From the NCBI GenBank assembly GCA_020975725.1, contig QXJR01000017.1:617680-681679 (forward strand): 64,000 nucleotides of DNA, read 5' to 3'. The translations under genes were made by a program, and so were the position numbers. Source of the DNA: Picocystis sp. L7 (lineage: Eukaryota; Chlorophyta; Picocystophyceae; Picocystales; Picocystaceae). Shown here in pieces: positions 1 to 9,596 of this stretch; within the stretch, counting starts at the first letter, position 1; every line of letters starts with the position of its first letter. Below the pieces are notes generated by a model, which saw only the letters and a list, made by a program, of their open reading frames with translations, ran no database searches and was not told the DNA's origin.

Positions 1-1
1 C

Positions 2-707
2 GACAACAAGAGCGCCAATCCCATGCGGGAGATCCGGGTGGCCAAGATGGTGCTGAACATCGCCGTCGGAGAGTCCGGCGATCGACTGACCAAAGCCGCC
101 AAAGTGCTGGAACAACTCACCGGACAAACGCCGGTCTTCACCAAAGCCAGGTACACCGTGCGAAGCTTCGGCATCCGAAGGAACGAAAAGATCGGATGCT
201 ACGTCACCGTGCGTGGCGAAAAAGCACTGCAACTGCTCGATTCGGGACTCAAGGTCAAAGAATACGAACTCATCCGACGCAACTTCAGCGATACCGGAAA
301 CTTCGGATTCGGCATCAACGAACACATCGATCTGGGCATCAAATACGATCCGTCCACCGGCATCTACGGTACGTGAAGCCACGCCCGTCGAGACCCCCCG
401 CGCGTGCGCGTTGGCGCCCTCCCTCCCCCTTCCGCCCGGGGTCGCAAGGAACCAAGGGTACGGGAATCGATAGGGAAGGATGGACCAATGGACTGACCCG
501 ATGCGACGGATGCCACCGCGCGCCCCGTTCGAAACAGGCATGGACTTTTACGTGGTGCTCGAGAGGCCGGGATACCGCGTCTCGCGTCGCAGGCGCATCA
601 AGAACAAGGTCGGGTGCCAGCATCGCGTGACCAAAGATGAGGCCATGAAATGGTTCCAAACCAAGTACGACGGGGTCATCCTCAACAAGGAGGTCGGCGC
701 CATGTAA
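2..707 (+). CDS. RPL11: 60S ribosomal protein L11 (uL5), 5'-truncated by window edge, two exons
   Basis: Large-subunit ribosomal protein uL5, which binds 5S rRNA in the central protuberance. Exons are 2..368 and 538..707, giving 178 visible residues. The frame is open to the left edge (DNKSANP precedes the first visible Met at 23), matching the family's short N-terminal extension, so the true start lies outside the window. Exon 1 carries the family block [19 protein letters not shown] and ends at GIYG. The intron is 369..537 (169 nt) with donor g|gtacgt and acceptor aaacag|gc. Splicing rejoins GIYG to [11 protein letters not shown], exactly where the family is continuous. Exon 2 ends in a block containing [15 protein letters not shown] and TAA at 705-707. 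The gene converges on CDC27; the 131 bp between their stops contain a C run at about 821-832. Confidence 0.95.
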
Positions 708-838
708 GCAGAACGAGATCGAGAACCAGAAAAAGGACGATGCCCTCCTCCCCCTCCCCTGTGCCGTTGTCTCCAAAGGCGGACGGAACCAGAGGCGAGC
801 CGGCGCTGGGGAACCTGTTCCCCCCCCCCCCCGTCCGC

Positions 839-3010
839 TCAGAACTCCGCCTCCTCGTGCGCCTCGTCCAGGTGAAGCTTCTCCATCGCCGACTTGATGA
901 GGCTGGCGTCCAACGACGACGGCTTCAGGTCCAAGGCCGTGTTGAAGTGGACCACCGCCTTGTCCAGGCGTCCGAGCCTCTTGCATATCTTGCCCATCTG
1001 GAAGAATATGCTCGCCTCCTTGGGGATGGACTCCTGGAGCATCTCCAGCTCCACCAGGGCCTCCTCCTCCCGACCCTCGCTCACCAGCACGTTGGCCTTC
1101 TCGAACTTGGCCAGCGGGTTCTGAGGATCCGCCGCGATCGCCGCCTGCAGGAGGGCCAAGGCCTCCTGCAAGCGATGCAGGCGATGGAGGCACATCCCCA
1201 GGTAGCTGTACAGGACGCTGCTCCTGCCGTTCACCGTCAGGGCCCGCCGGAAGTGATACTCCGCCATGTCGTACTTCTCCTGACGGAAGTAGATCTGTCC
1301 CAACCCGAACCAAGCGTTGTACTGGCGCGCATCGATGCGAACGGCCGTACGGTAACAGACCATGGCCTTGTCAAAGTCCTCGTTGGCAAAGTACTCGTGC
1401 CCGCACAGCGCGTGGGCGTAGGAGAAGTTCTCGTCCAGCTGCAGGGCTCTCTGGAAGAAACGTATGGCCGCGCCGTGATCCTTCTGCAGGCTGAAGTGGT
1501 TGCCCATGGCGCACCAGGCCATGGGGCTCCATCGATCCAGGGTGGTCAGCTCCCTCGCCAGGTACATCAGCTCCGACTCCCGCTTGAGGTGCCACAACGC
1601 CGTGGAGTAGTATTCCATCCCCGACTGACGATGGGGGGCCACCTGCCTGGCCCATTGGAAGGCGCGGGACGCCTCGGCGTAATCCGCCATCTCGTAGTGC
1701 GCACGTCCCACCTGACACAGGACCCATCCCGTGGCGTAGTGGTTGGGGGTCAGTTTCAGGAACGCCTCCGTGGCCTCCTGGCAATGATACAAGGACAGGT
1801 GGAGGTACGCTTCGGCCATGGACTGGATCAGGCCCAGGGCCCGTTGGATGCTCGCCATCTCTTCCGCCGAGGAAGCGTTACGGAACAGGTGCTGCCTCTG
1901 TGCGTCTTGGGGGCTCATGAGGGCGTCCGGGGACACGGCCAGGCTGAGCCTTTCCCTGTGCATGGGGCTGGCAGTTGCCCCCGTCTCCTCCGCCACGGGG
2001 GTCTGCATCTCGTCCTGGAAGAGCGCCCCGGCCACTTTGCGTGGATGGATGCTGGTGGTGAATTTCCTGCGTGGGGGTGCACGCGGTGCGGCCAACGTGG
2101 AACGCATGGAGTGGTGGCCGGTCGTTTCCCTTCCCGCGCCTTCCGGAGGACCGCCCGGTCCTTGGGTGTTGTCCCTGCGATCTCCAGCCACCACCGGCGT
2201 CACGAAGAGGGACGGGGAGGGATCCCCGTGGCGTCCGGCCGTCTTGGGAGCGGGTTCCAGCTCTCCTGTCCTGGGATAGCCACCACGCAAGGTGGAAGCG
2301 GCTCCGGTTCCCATCCACGGCGTGGCGGGTTCCTGGCTGAACTCCATGTTTTCTGTCCTCCACACCGCCGGGGTGCTCTCGATGTCCATGGCGTTGAGTT
2401 CCAGGAGCTCCTTGCACTCGTTCTCTGCACCCAGGTGGCACAGTTCTTCGAAGGCGCTCCAGAGGAACGGATCCATGGCGTATGCGGTTCGGAGGTGTTG
2501 GACGGCATCGGCCACGCGTCCGCTCGATCTGCATATTTTCCCCAGCAGCAGGTATCCTGCTGCTCCTTTGGGCACGTTGGTTGCATCTCCTCTCATCAGC
2601 AGTGCGTTTTCTGCTTCCAGGTGTTTCCCCATCTCGTAGCAGCACAAGGCCAGCAGATACCTGCACTCGGACGTTTCGTGTCCTGGCCGTCGCGATGCGT
2701 CGTTTTCCGGTCAGCTCGCTTGCGTTCGCACGAAGTCTGTTTTCGTTGGTTGCTCTTCCTTCTGTGTTCGTGTTTTCGTGGCGTGGTGTGGGTTTGGTTC
2801 CGATCCCAGCTCACCGAGCAGTGCGTGTCTGGCGGAGGCGAGTTCGCCTCGTGCGTAGTGTGCCCGTGCCAGTGCATGTGCAGACCTGGGTCCTGGCGTC
2901 TCTGCAGCCATCCTTTCGGCGAGGAACACGGCATCGCGATGGAGTTGCGCGTCCAAAGCGTCCCAGACGCGCTTCTCCCACACGGAGGCGCAGGTGCCCC
3001 CCTTGGCCAT
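839..3010 (-). CDS. CDC27: Anaphase-promoting complex subunit 3 (CDC27), TPR protein, two exons
   Basis: TPR scaffold subunit of the APC/C ubiquitin ligase, which drives mitotic exit in the nucleus. Exons on the minus strand are 3010..2815 and 2682..839 (679 aa). Exon 1 carries the N-terminal family block WDALDAQLHRDAVFLAERM. The intron is 2814..2683 (132 nt), donor g|gtgagc, acceptor ggccag|ga. Splicing joins HALLG to HETSECRYLLALCC, which follows the family's N-terminal TPRs. Next come PFLWSAFEELC, a low-complexity linker, and the C-terminal TPR superhelix (for example GWVLCQVGRAHYEM, NAWFGLGQIYF, CKRLGRLDKAVVHFN). It is slightly shorter than animal CDC27 because the linker is short. An in-frame Met at 3049 would add 13 residues; 3010 is preferred because MAKGG lies directly before the conserved region. 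Confidence 0.93.
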
Positions 3011-3377
3011 GGCCGATTGTGGGACGGACAGGGAGGACGGGATCCACAAGGGATCATGAAGGGGGGCATTGGATGTTTAGGGTTAGGGTTCAGGGGAGGG
3101 TCCCCCCCCCCCACGCGTCTCCGGTCCCGTTTCTGGTGGGATCCAGAGGGATCGGTTCCAACCCATGGAACGAGAAAGGTTGAAAGGGGTGGATCGATCG
3201 ATCGAAAGGGAACAGATGGACAGGGTCGAAAGGGGGGACTGGGAGAAGGTCGAAAGGGAACGGAAAGGCGGAGAGAAAGGGAACAGAAAGGGAGAGAAAG
3301 GGAGGTTGAAAGGGTGGGTTGAAAGGGAGAGAAAGGGAGGTGGAAAGGGAGAGAAAGGGGAGGATTCGACGTGGCAC
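3011..3377. promoter_or_regulatory. Divergent intergenic region with telo-box, inverted CCAAT and GA-rich tract
   Basis: This region separates the divergent CDC27 and J-domain genes. At 3075-3095 lies gtttagggttagggttcaggg, a telomere-like run that reads on the CDC27 strand as ACCCTAAAC, a plant telo-box type element. Immediately before it, GGGGGGCATTGGAT (3061-3074) contains an inverted CCAAT box about 55 bp upstream of the CDC27 start. A C run follows at about 3102-3110. From 3170 to 3362 the + strand is almost pure purine in GAAAGGGA-like units, a probable simple repeat in the 5' UTR of the J-domain gene. The regulatory role is inferred from position only. Confidence 0.5.
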
Positions 3378-4835
3378 ATGCCTGGACGCGGTGTCCTTCG
3401 CAGCGCACAACAGGCGAAGTTGGACCTGCAGAGATGGCATGCGAGCCATTGGATGGGTCCAGGAAGCATGGAAGGGAACGTACGCGAACCTGTCCCTTCC
3501 ATGCTGCCCTTTCGCGTGTTTCGTGCCCAACTGGAAGGGAAGGCAGAGACGGTGTATCCAGACGGAACGTGCACCAAAGAGACGTGGACCGAAGAATACC
3601 ACGTGGAAAACGCACCCAGCATGGCCGTCTACGCCTCCTTCCAACACAGGAGGGACCTCGCACAACAAGCAGCCGTGGGAAAGTGGATGGTCCCACGCAC
3701 CCTGCCGTTTCGTGGAAACCAAACCGAAATCCACGCACAAGGTGAGCACGTCGGAGCGGCAGGAAAGGAATGGATACGGGAAACATGGAGCATGAAAAGC
3801 TCCATGGCCTGGAAACTCGCACTGCTGGGACTCAGGAACCAGGAAAAAGAAGCCAGGCTGGAAAGAGCCAAGGCAACGGATCCTCAAGCCAGAGTCAAAG
3901 TGACCCTGAAGACCTTGACGAGGACGCAGAGGATCGTGCGTGCACCCGTGTACCTTTTCGAGTACCAGTTTGGTGAGAAACACGGCAGAGCGGGCGAAAT
4001 TGTGCCACAGACCTTCCAAGCCATGGTGAGCGCCGTAGACGGGACGGTGGCCGCACAACGGCACCTGTCCCCACCAAAGGCAAGCCTGGTAGCTGGAGCC
4101 ACCGTGCTCTCGGCCACGGGTCTGGTAGAACTCTTGATAGGGTCGCCGCTGGCATCATTAGAGGTGGGATTTTTTGGAGCGGTGGCCGCCGCAGCGGGCA
4201 ACGTGGCCTCCCGACACTTCCACGCCTGGAAGCAAAGGCTGGAAGAACGCGGACGGTTTCGGCTGGAGGAGGAAGCCTTTGACCGCACAGCGGAGGAGAT
4301 CTCTGGGCGCAGCAAACGAGACGAAGACAGCATGCTCGAGATGGAATGGCTGGAGTGGGTGAGGTGGATGGAGCAGGACAAGCACCACTGGAGAGGGGAA
4401 ACGCGAGGCGCGTGGGCAGAGGCCCTTTGGAAACGCCAGCTATCGAGGCGGTTGCAGCGCGTTCACCACGAGGAGAGGATGGAGAAAGAACGGAGGATTC
4501 ACGGGGAGAGGATGGCACGGGAAGCAAGGCACAGGGAACGATACGGAGACCGTCCCCAAGACCAGGTGGGATGGCATTGGCGGGGCCGACGGGACCACCT
4601 CGGATATTACCGGGTCCTGGGTCTGGAAGAGCCCGAGGTCGTCTCTCAGGAGGACATCAAGAAGGCATTCCATTCGGCGGCAAAGAAGTGGCATCCGGAC
4701 ATGTACACGGCGGAGCAGACGAAGGAGGAGGCATCGTACCAGTTCAAGCGCATCCAGCGAGCTTACACCGTCCTCCGAGATCCGGAAAAGAAGGCCATGT
4801 ACGACGCCGGGCGCGCGCTGGACGCGGCCCATTGA
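3378..4835 (+). CDS. J-domain (DnaJ-like) protein with C-terminal J domain
   Basis: Co-chaperone-type protein of 485 aa. The J domain is C-terminal, residues about 407-477: it starts YYRVLGLEEPE, has the HPD triad in KKWHPDMYT (439-441), then FKRIQRAYTVLRDPEKKAMYD. HPD stimulates Hsp70 ATPase in this family. The centre has a hydrophobic Ala/Gly/Leu-rich stretch (VAGATVLSATGLVELLIG and FFGAVAAAAGNVA) that may be one or two membrane segments, followed by a charged helical region rich in Arg/Glu. A J domain at the C-terminus with no zinc-finger or G/F region indicates class C. The frame is open from 3165, but those 71 codons translate a GAAAGGGA simple repeat, so I place the start at 3378; a later Met is possible. 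Subcellular location is not evident. Confidence 0.75.
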   Translation: MPGRGVLRSAQQAKLDLQRWHASHWMGPGSMEGNVREPVPSMLPFRVFRAQLEGKAETVYPDGTCTKETWTEEYHVENAPSMAVYASFQHRRDLAQQAAVGKWMVPRTLPFRGNQTEIHAQGEHVGAAGKEWIRETWSMKSSMAWKLALLGLRNQEKEARLERAKATDPQARVKVTLKTLTRTQRIVRAPVYLFEYQFGEKHGRAGEIVPQTFQAMVSAVDGTVAAQRHLSPPKASLVAGATVLSATGLVELLIGSPLASLEVGFFGAVAAAAGNVASRHFHAWKQRLEERGRFRLEEEAFDRTAEEISGRSKRDEDSMLEMEWLEWVRWMEQDKHHWRGETRGAWAEALWKRQLSRRLQRVHHEERMEKERRIHGERMAREARHRERYGDRPQDQVGWHWRGRRDHLGYYRVLGLEEPEVVSQEDIKKAFHSAAKKWHPDMYTAEQTKEEASYQFKRIQRAYTVLRDPEKKAMYDAGRALDAAH

Positions 4836-5374
4836 GTTGGTTGCACTGGCGTGAGGAGGTCGGATGGCATCCCTGGACGGATCGGTGGTGTGGGTCGATT
4901 CCATCACGCTTGTCAATAAACCTGGAGCGATCCTCCACTCCTCCCTCGGCATGGACCACCCCCTTCTGACCTGCACGTGGCTTTCTTGCTGCAGGTGCCC
5001 CCACCCCCCTCGCTCCCGTCTCCCCTTCGTGCTGTGCTCAGCACGGTCTCCTGGGTGGATCCCTCAGCACCCCCCTTGTTCGTCGCCGATCCATCCCTTT
5101 CGAACGGTCGAATCCCCAGGTACGACTCGGGGACGTGCCTCCTCTCCACCAATGGGAGACCTCCCCGGGGGGAACGAGAAAAGCCGACCCCACGCGCCGT
5201 CGGGGCAATGCCCCCCTTCGACGTCCTTCGACTCCACTCGATCGCGGTCGATGGCGGGACCGAAAGGGGGGCATTGGATCCCGGGTGGCGTGGCCAGGTT
5301 GCAGCAGTGGAGAATCTAATGGGAAGCATCAGAAGCCAAGTGCGTGGACGCGAAGGCGGATCTTTCCTGCATCC
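4836..5374. promoter_or_regulatory. Intergenic region upstream of acidic secreted protein gene
   Basis: No gene recognised. It contains the J-domain gene's 3' UTR and the next gene's promoter. CAATGCCCCCCTTCG (5207-5221) and the motif CGAAAGGGGGGCATTG (5261-5276) are near inverted copies of each other. The latter shares GGGGGGCATTGGAT with the CDC27 upstream region at 3061. Confidence 0.35.
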
Positions 5375-5998
5375 ATGGCGCGCATGCACCTCCTTCCTGC
5401 GACAGCCACCGCCCTCCTGGTCCTCCTGGCCGGGACGGTCCAATCCGGCAGGCATGGACACCACCTGGACGGCGTCTCCTTCGAGATCTGCTACGACAGC
5501 TTGGACCTGGCGCAGAAAATGTGCTTCCCTGGCACGCTGGAACAGATCGACGAATGCAACGGCGTGTGTGCATACGCACGAGGGATCGTGCGCATGGACG
5601 TGACCTTCTGTGGGAACTGTGGAGGTGAACCCGAAGCAGAATGGTGGGACAAGCATGACGGATTGGATCTCGACGAGGTGAACCGTGTTCTGGAACACGA
5701 TGTCGAAGACGTTATCGATTACTACTACAGCCCCGCTCCAGCGCCAACTCCGGAATACGAGGACGATTGGGAAGGCGATGACGACGACTCTGTGACCGTC
5801 GGTGACGACGATGACGCCGTCGGCGACGATGATGACTCCGTTGGCGACGATGATGACTCCGTCGGCGACGATGATGACTCCGTTGGAGATGATGATGACT
5901 CCGTTGGAGACGATGATGACTCGGTCGGCGATGACGACGATACAATCCCTGGAAACGACGGAGACGACGAGGGAGACGACGGATTCGGAGACGATTGA
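5375..5998 (+). CDS. Secreted acidic protein with seven VGDDDDS repeats
   Basis: Predicted secreted protein of 207 aa with no family I recognise. The chosen Met (MARMHLLPATATALLVLLAG) begins a clear signal peptide ending near VQSG. The mature N-terminal half has about eight Cys (including EICYDSL, MCFPG, ECNGVC, FCGNCGG) and is probably a small disulfide-bonded domain. A PAPAPTPEYE linker follows, then seven perfect seven-residue repeats VGDDDD[A/S/T] (nt 5798-5944, 21-nt units) and a Gly/Asp tail. The polyacidic tail could bind Ca2+ or a cationic surface; that is inference. The frame is open 80 codons upstream, but that part has no signal peptide and looks non-coding. It is the first of four consecutive signal-peptide genes on this strand. 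Confidence 0.75.
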   Translation: MARMHLLPATATALLVLLAGTVQSGRHGHHLDGVSFEICYDSLDLAQKMCFPGTLEQIDECNGVCAYARGIVRMDVTFCGNCGGEPEAEWWDKHDGLDLDEVNRVLEHDVEDVIDYYYSPAPAPTPEYEDDWEGDDDDSVTVGDDDDAVGDDDDSVGDDDDSVGDDDDSVGDDDDSVGDDDDSVGDDDDTIPGNDGDDEGDDGFGDD

Positions 5999-7705
5999 AG
6001 GCAATCGAACGCATCGAAGGAACACGGCGCACGGGCCATCGACCGCGTGCAACGCATGAAAAATGCTGCAACCTTATTTTTGTCTTTTATACTCGTGAAT
6101 TCCTCTGTGCCCTCTCGAATGGTCGTGAGTCTTGAACTACTCCTGTGTTGCACTCTCTGACCGCAAGGGAGCAATCACTTACATTGACCGGTGTCTTCTG
6201 TCTCGAAAGGAACGCTTTCGCCGACGGCCTTGGAAAGTCGCTGACCATGTGGTCAGGGTAGGTGCTGTTGTTCTCCTACAGTGTTCCTTTCGTCTTTGCC
6301 CGTGTGCCTCGAATGGGTGCGCATACAGTTTCACATCCAACTCTATGGTCCTGCTTCCTCCACCCTCAGTACTCTGTCCTTATCCCCCCATCGCCGTTGC
6401 CGGCGAATGACCAGCGAATCGCAAGACATTCGCAGTGGCTTGACGTTCCTCTGGCGGGAGCACGGACCCATGTGCACCCCCACGCTGAGTGGCGAAATCG
6501 ATGCAGGGCCATTCTCGAGTGTCTGGGCTCTCACGTGCGAGGGTTGAGAAGTAATCACCTGCCCATGTGTGATCGCGAGTCTCGTCCTGTTCCGTGACCT
6601 ACGCCCAGCTGTGTCCTGCCTCCTCTTTGCGATGGCAATGCGAGGAGAGGGGAGTCACCCATTCTTGACGCGGTAGGTCTTCTTCGATTCTTCGACATGG
6701 AGACTCGACTTCAACGCACGATGGGATGCGAAGGACGGGGCGGATCGTTCGCGCCTGCTCTTCGTTTCGAAACGGCACCTTTTGCATCGCGTGATACGTC
6801 CAGAGGCGCGGACCGTCGGGCGCATCACCCATAATTCGACCGGGATGGCTGGACGTTTCGCCGTGTTCCTCGTCCTCTTCGGTCCGTCCGGTTCGATGGC
6901 TTCGGATGCGTCTACCCATCGTCCCGATCTGCTGCACACCTTTCCTCTGTTTCGAACGGTGCATGGTCGAGTGCAAGACGTCTTCGTCGATGCATCGCCT
7001 TCCCGTGGCGAATCCGCTGGATGGGATGAGGATCTCCACGTCGCTGCACCAGGTCTGTGCCTGGATCGCTCGTGTGGTGGGGAGGGGAGGGCGATACGGA
7101 AGGAATCGCATCCCCCCACGTGAACCCCACCCTGCCTCGTTGTGTTCCACGTGTTCGTCGTGCCCCCCTCCGCCCCTCCGTTTCTCGGAACCCTCCGATC
7201 CAATCCGGGGCGTTCCCGCCAAAAAAAGGGGCTCCCTCCGGTGTTTCACCCAGGGATGCGTCACCCTCTCGGATCCGTGCCGTTCCGAGAATCCCTCCCT
7301 CGGATGTCCGGGTTCCCCCGACTGGAGATCCCCGATCGAACCCTTGAAGAAAGGGAAAATCGGGTCCGACTGTCCGATCGAAACCCGGGTTCGCCTCCCG
7401 AAAGAAGGAGAGGGGATCGATGTGGGGGAACCCCCCCCCCCCCTCCACGCACCACGACCCATCTCTCCCAAAGGAAGGGGGACAAGCCCCGTTCGGAGGC
7501 CGCGCCTGGGGACGTGTACCGCGGAGGAAATGGCCCTGACGGTTCGACGGAAGACGTGGCGAGGGGGGCAGGCCAGGTCACACCAGGAACTGCAGCCATT
7601 GCAGAGCAGAAGCAAGCGGTGACCGTCGAAAGAGGTGCATCGAAAGCACGGACGATCGTGGAGGTGTGGTCCTGGATCGAATCGAAGAAAAGAGAAGACA
7701 GAGAG
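5999..7705. promoter_or_regulatory. Gene-free interval upstream of LRR gene 1
   Basis: No credible gene seen on either strand. Long open frames here follow from high GC content and match nothing I recognise. The right part is GC-rich with a C run at about 7430-7442, a stretch rich in TCCGAT/CGGGT motifs, and two CACGTG G-box cores (7117-7122 and 7148-7153). Promoter function is inferred. Confidence 0.35.
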
Positions 7706-8680
7706 ATGGCCAACAGATCGATGTGGCTGCTCACGTTCCTCGTCTACGGAATGATCGCATCCATGAGGCATGTGGATGCGTACACCCATCCGGAAGAGAT
7801 GGAGAAGCTCCTGCTGCTTCGACAAGCCCTCCGCAACAGGCTCACCGATGGGTGGGACTATGCCATCAGCACGTGGACCTGCCCGGGTGAACCAGGCCAC
7901 GAAGGACCACCAGGAGAAATGGTGGTGCAGTGGGACGGACAGATCAGGCAAGAGTGCGATCCGTGTGGATCTGATCCGACCAAATGGGGAAACTGGGGAG
8001 AAATCGCGTGTTTCGGAGGCCTAGGTGCTCCGCCCGGCCGTGTCACCACCGTTCACGTCACCGACCTGGTCACTGGGATACGCGGAGGCGTGCAAACCGA
8101 GGTGCCACCCGAGTTCTGCATGCTGACCGAACTCCGTGAGTTCGACTTGGATGGCAACGATCTGGTCGGAACCATCCCCAACTGGATTCCTGCTTGCTTT
8201 CCCCACCTGGACGAGTTGGACCTCAGCTACAACAAGCTTACTGGAACGATCCCTTCCTGGATGGACATGCTACCCCACGCACGAGAGTTCAAGCTGGAAC
8301 ACAACCTCCTGACAGGACGCATCCCGGAAGGATTCAGCAAGATGGAGAGCATCAAGGTGATTCGCTTGGAGCACAACGAGCTGGCTGGGAGGCTACCTGA
8401 CGACTTTGATGGTTTCGTCATCGAGGCGCTCTGGTTGCACGAAAACCCAGATCTGTGCGGTCCCATGGAAGCGATCCAAGCGGATCGATGCAGTTTCATG
8501 GAGTGTGGAATCGTCACCACGAACACCAGGATTGGTCGCAGATGTCGGTCCGATGTGCCAGAAGTGGCTGAAATCACTCCGGTGGAGACCTTGTATCCAT
8601 GCGAGTTCGAGTCCAAGCACGGTCGGCCAATCAAGATGGACCTTCCTGTAGCTGCATGCGAAATTATCCAGAACCTTTGA
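7706..8680 (+). CDS. Secreted leucine-rich-repeat protein 1
   Basis: Predicted secreted LRR protein, 324 aa. MANRSMWLLTFLVYGMIASM is a signal peptide ending before YTHPEE. The N-terminal cap matches the plant-type LRRNT pattern: a helix (EKLLLLRQALRNR), WTCPG, CDPCG and WGEIACFGG, that is 'W...W.G..C'. About five LRRs follow with the plant-type consensus, e.g. LDELDLSYNKLTGTIPSWM and FKLEHNLLTGRIPEGF. A Cys-rich C-cap ends at CEIIQNL with no membrane anchor or kinase, so it is probably extracellular. It is a tandem paralogue of the next gene, sharing THPEEMEKLLLLRQALR, VTTVHVTDLVTG, EVPPEFCMLTELRE and WLHENPDLCGP. A protein-recognition role is typical of the fold; the ligand is unknown. Confidence 0.85.
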   Translation: MANRSMWLLTFLVYGMIASMRHVDAYTHPEEMEKLLLLRQALRNRLTDGWDYAISTWTCPGEPGHEGPPGEMVVQWDGQIRQECDPCGSDPTKWGNWGEIACFGGLGAPPGRVTTVHVTDLVTGIRGGVQTEVPPEFCMLTELREFDLDGNDLVGTIPNWIPACFPHLDELDLSYNKLTGTIPSWMDMLPHAREFKLEHNLLTGRIPEGFSKMESIKVIRLEHNELAGRLPDDFDGFVIEALWLHENPDLCGPMEAIQADRCSFMECGIVTTNTRIGRRCRSDVPEVAEITPVETLYPCEFESKHGRPIKMDLPVAACEIIQNL

Positions 8681-9596
8681 ATGCACGCTGTCGCCGTTTT
8701 CATGCATCGTTTGGTAATGCACTATATTTGCATGGCATGGAACGCCAGGCGTAAGGGCGCCATTCCATGTCTGTCTTGCTTGGTTCAACATTGGCACATC
8801 TCTGCATGAACCAAACACAGTCGTTCGCATGCAGACAATCCATGCCTGGCCGTGGCAGCAGATCCGGGCTACGGCGATGGGCTGGCTACGGTCCGGTTGC
8901 GTTGCTGGGGATGCAGCTGGGGCAGCTTACTCCCCTACTTCCGAGCAGGCGGACTTCTATCTCGGGAAATCCCATACCTTTCCTCCACTCGAGAATCTAC
9001 TCTGGTACGTCCGACGTGCTGGACCTTCCCTCGCCCTGGATCTGCCACGTGGCTCCCTCGTGGGGTTCCCCCCACTTTGTACCATCGCCCACCATCCCCC
9101 GTTCGCCCTGCTGCACCTCTCTCCCCGCCCCAAACCCCTCTCGATCGATGATCGGGTGACGGTTCGTGTGGGGGAGGGGGGTCTCTCCGGTTGGGGTTCG
9201 GACGCGTCCAAGGCTCCCAGCTGTCGCCACGTGTCCATCCCTGGACGCTCCCCTTCCGTTCCGAGGGTTCGTGGATTCCGATCGAAACGGGGATCCCCAA
9301 AGGAACCCCCACCGGTTCGAACCCGAACCCCAATCCCGTTCGAACCCGAACCCGAACCCCTTTCGGACCGTCCGAGGTGCCTCTTCGACGCACGTTCCTC
9401 CTCGCCCCTCTTCCCCAGACCGTCATCCTTCGTACGCGTCCATCGACCATGTGCCGTGGAGGAAAGCCTCTCCACGTCCCAGGTGGTTGGGACGTTTCCG
9501 AGACGCAATCGATTCGTCTTCACCACCACCACACGTTCGCCACTCGTTCGAGATGGACACAAACGCTTCGCATCGACGCAGGAGGTGGTGAGAAAG
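8681..9596. promoter_or_regulatory. Intergenic region upstream of LRR gene 2
   Basis: No gene seen. It holds a perfect 10-bp G-box palindrome GCCACGTGGC (9044-9053), a second CACGTG (9228-9233), a G run near 9170-9180, and a degenerate (GAACCC)n tract at about 9315-9360, which is (GGGTTC)n on the other strand and resembles a telomere-type repeat. The regulatory role is inferred. Confidence 0.4.

Noticed and set aside
650-3322. 890-codon plus-strand open frame
   Set aside because: Antisense to CDC27 and GC-rich; no family features, while the minus strand has the full CDC27 pattern.
3165-3377. N-terminal extension of the J-domain protein
   Set aside because: Translates a GAAAGGGA simple repeat into Arg/Glu/Lys/Gly; more likely 5' UTR.
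6599-7951. 450-codon minus-strand frame overlapping LRR gene 1
   Set aside because: Overlaps a well-supported LRR gene and translates to Arg/Pro/Gly-rich sequence without motifs; a product of GC content.
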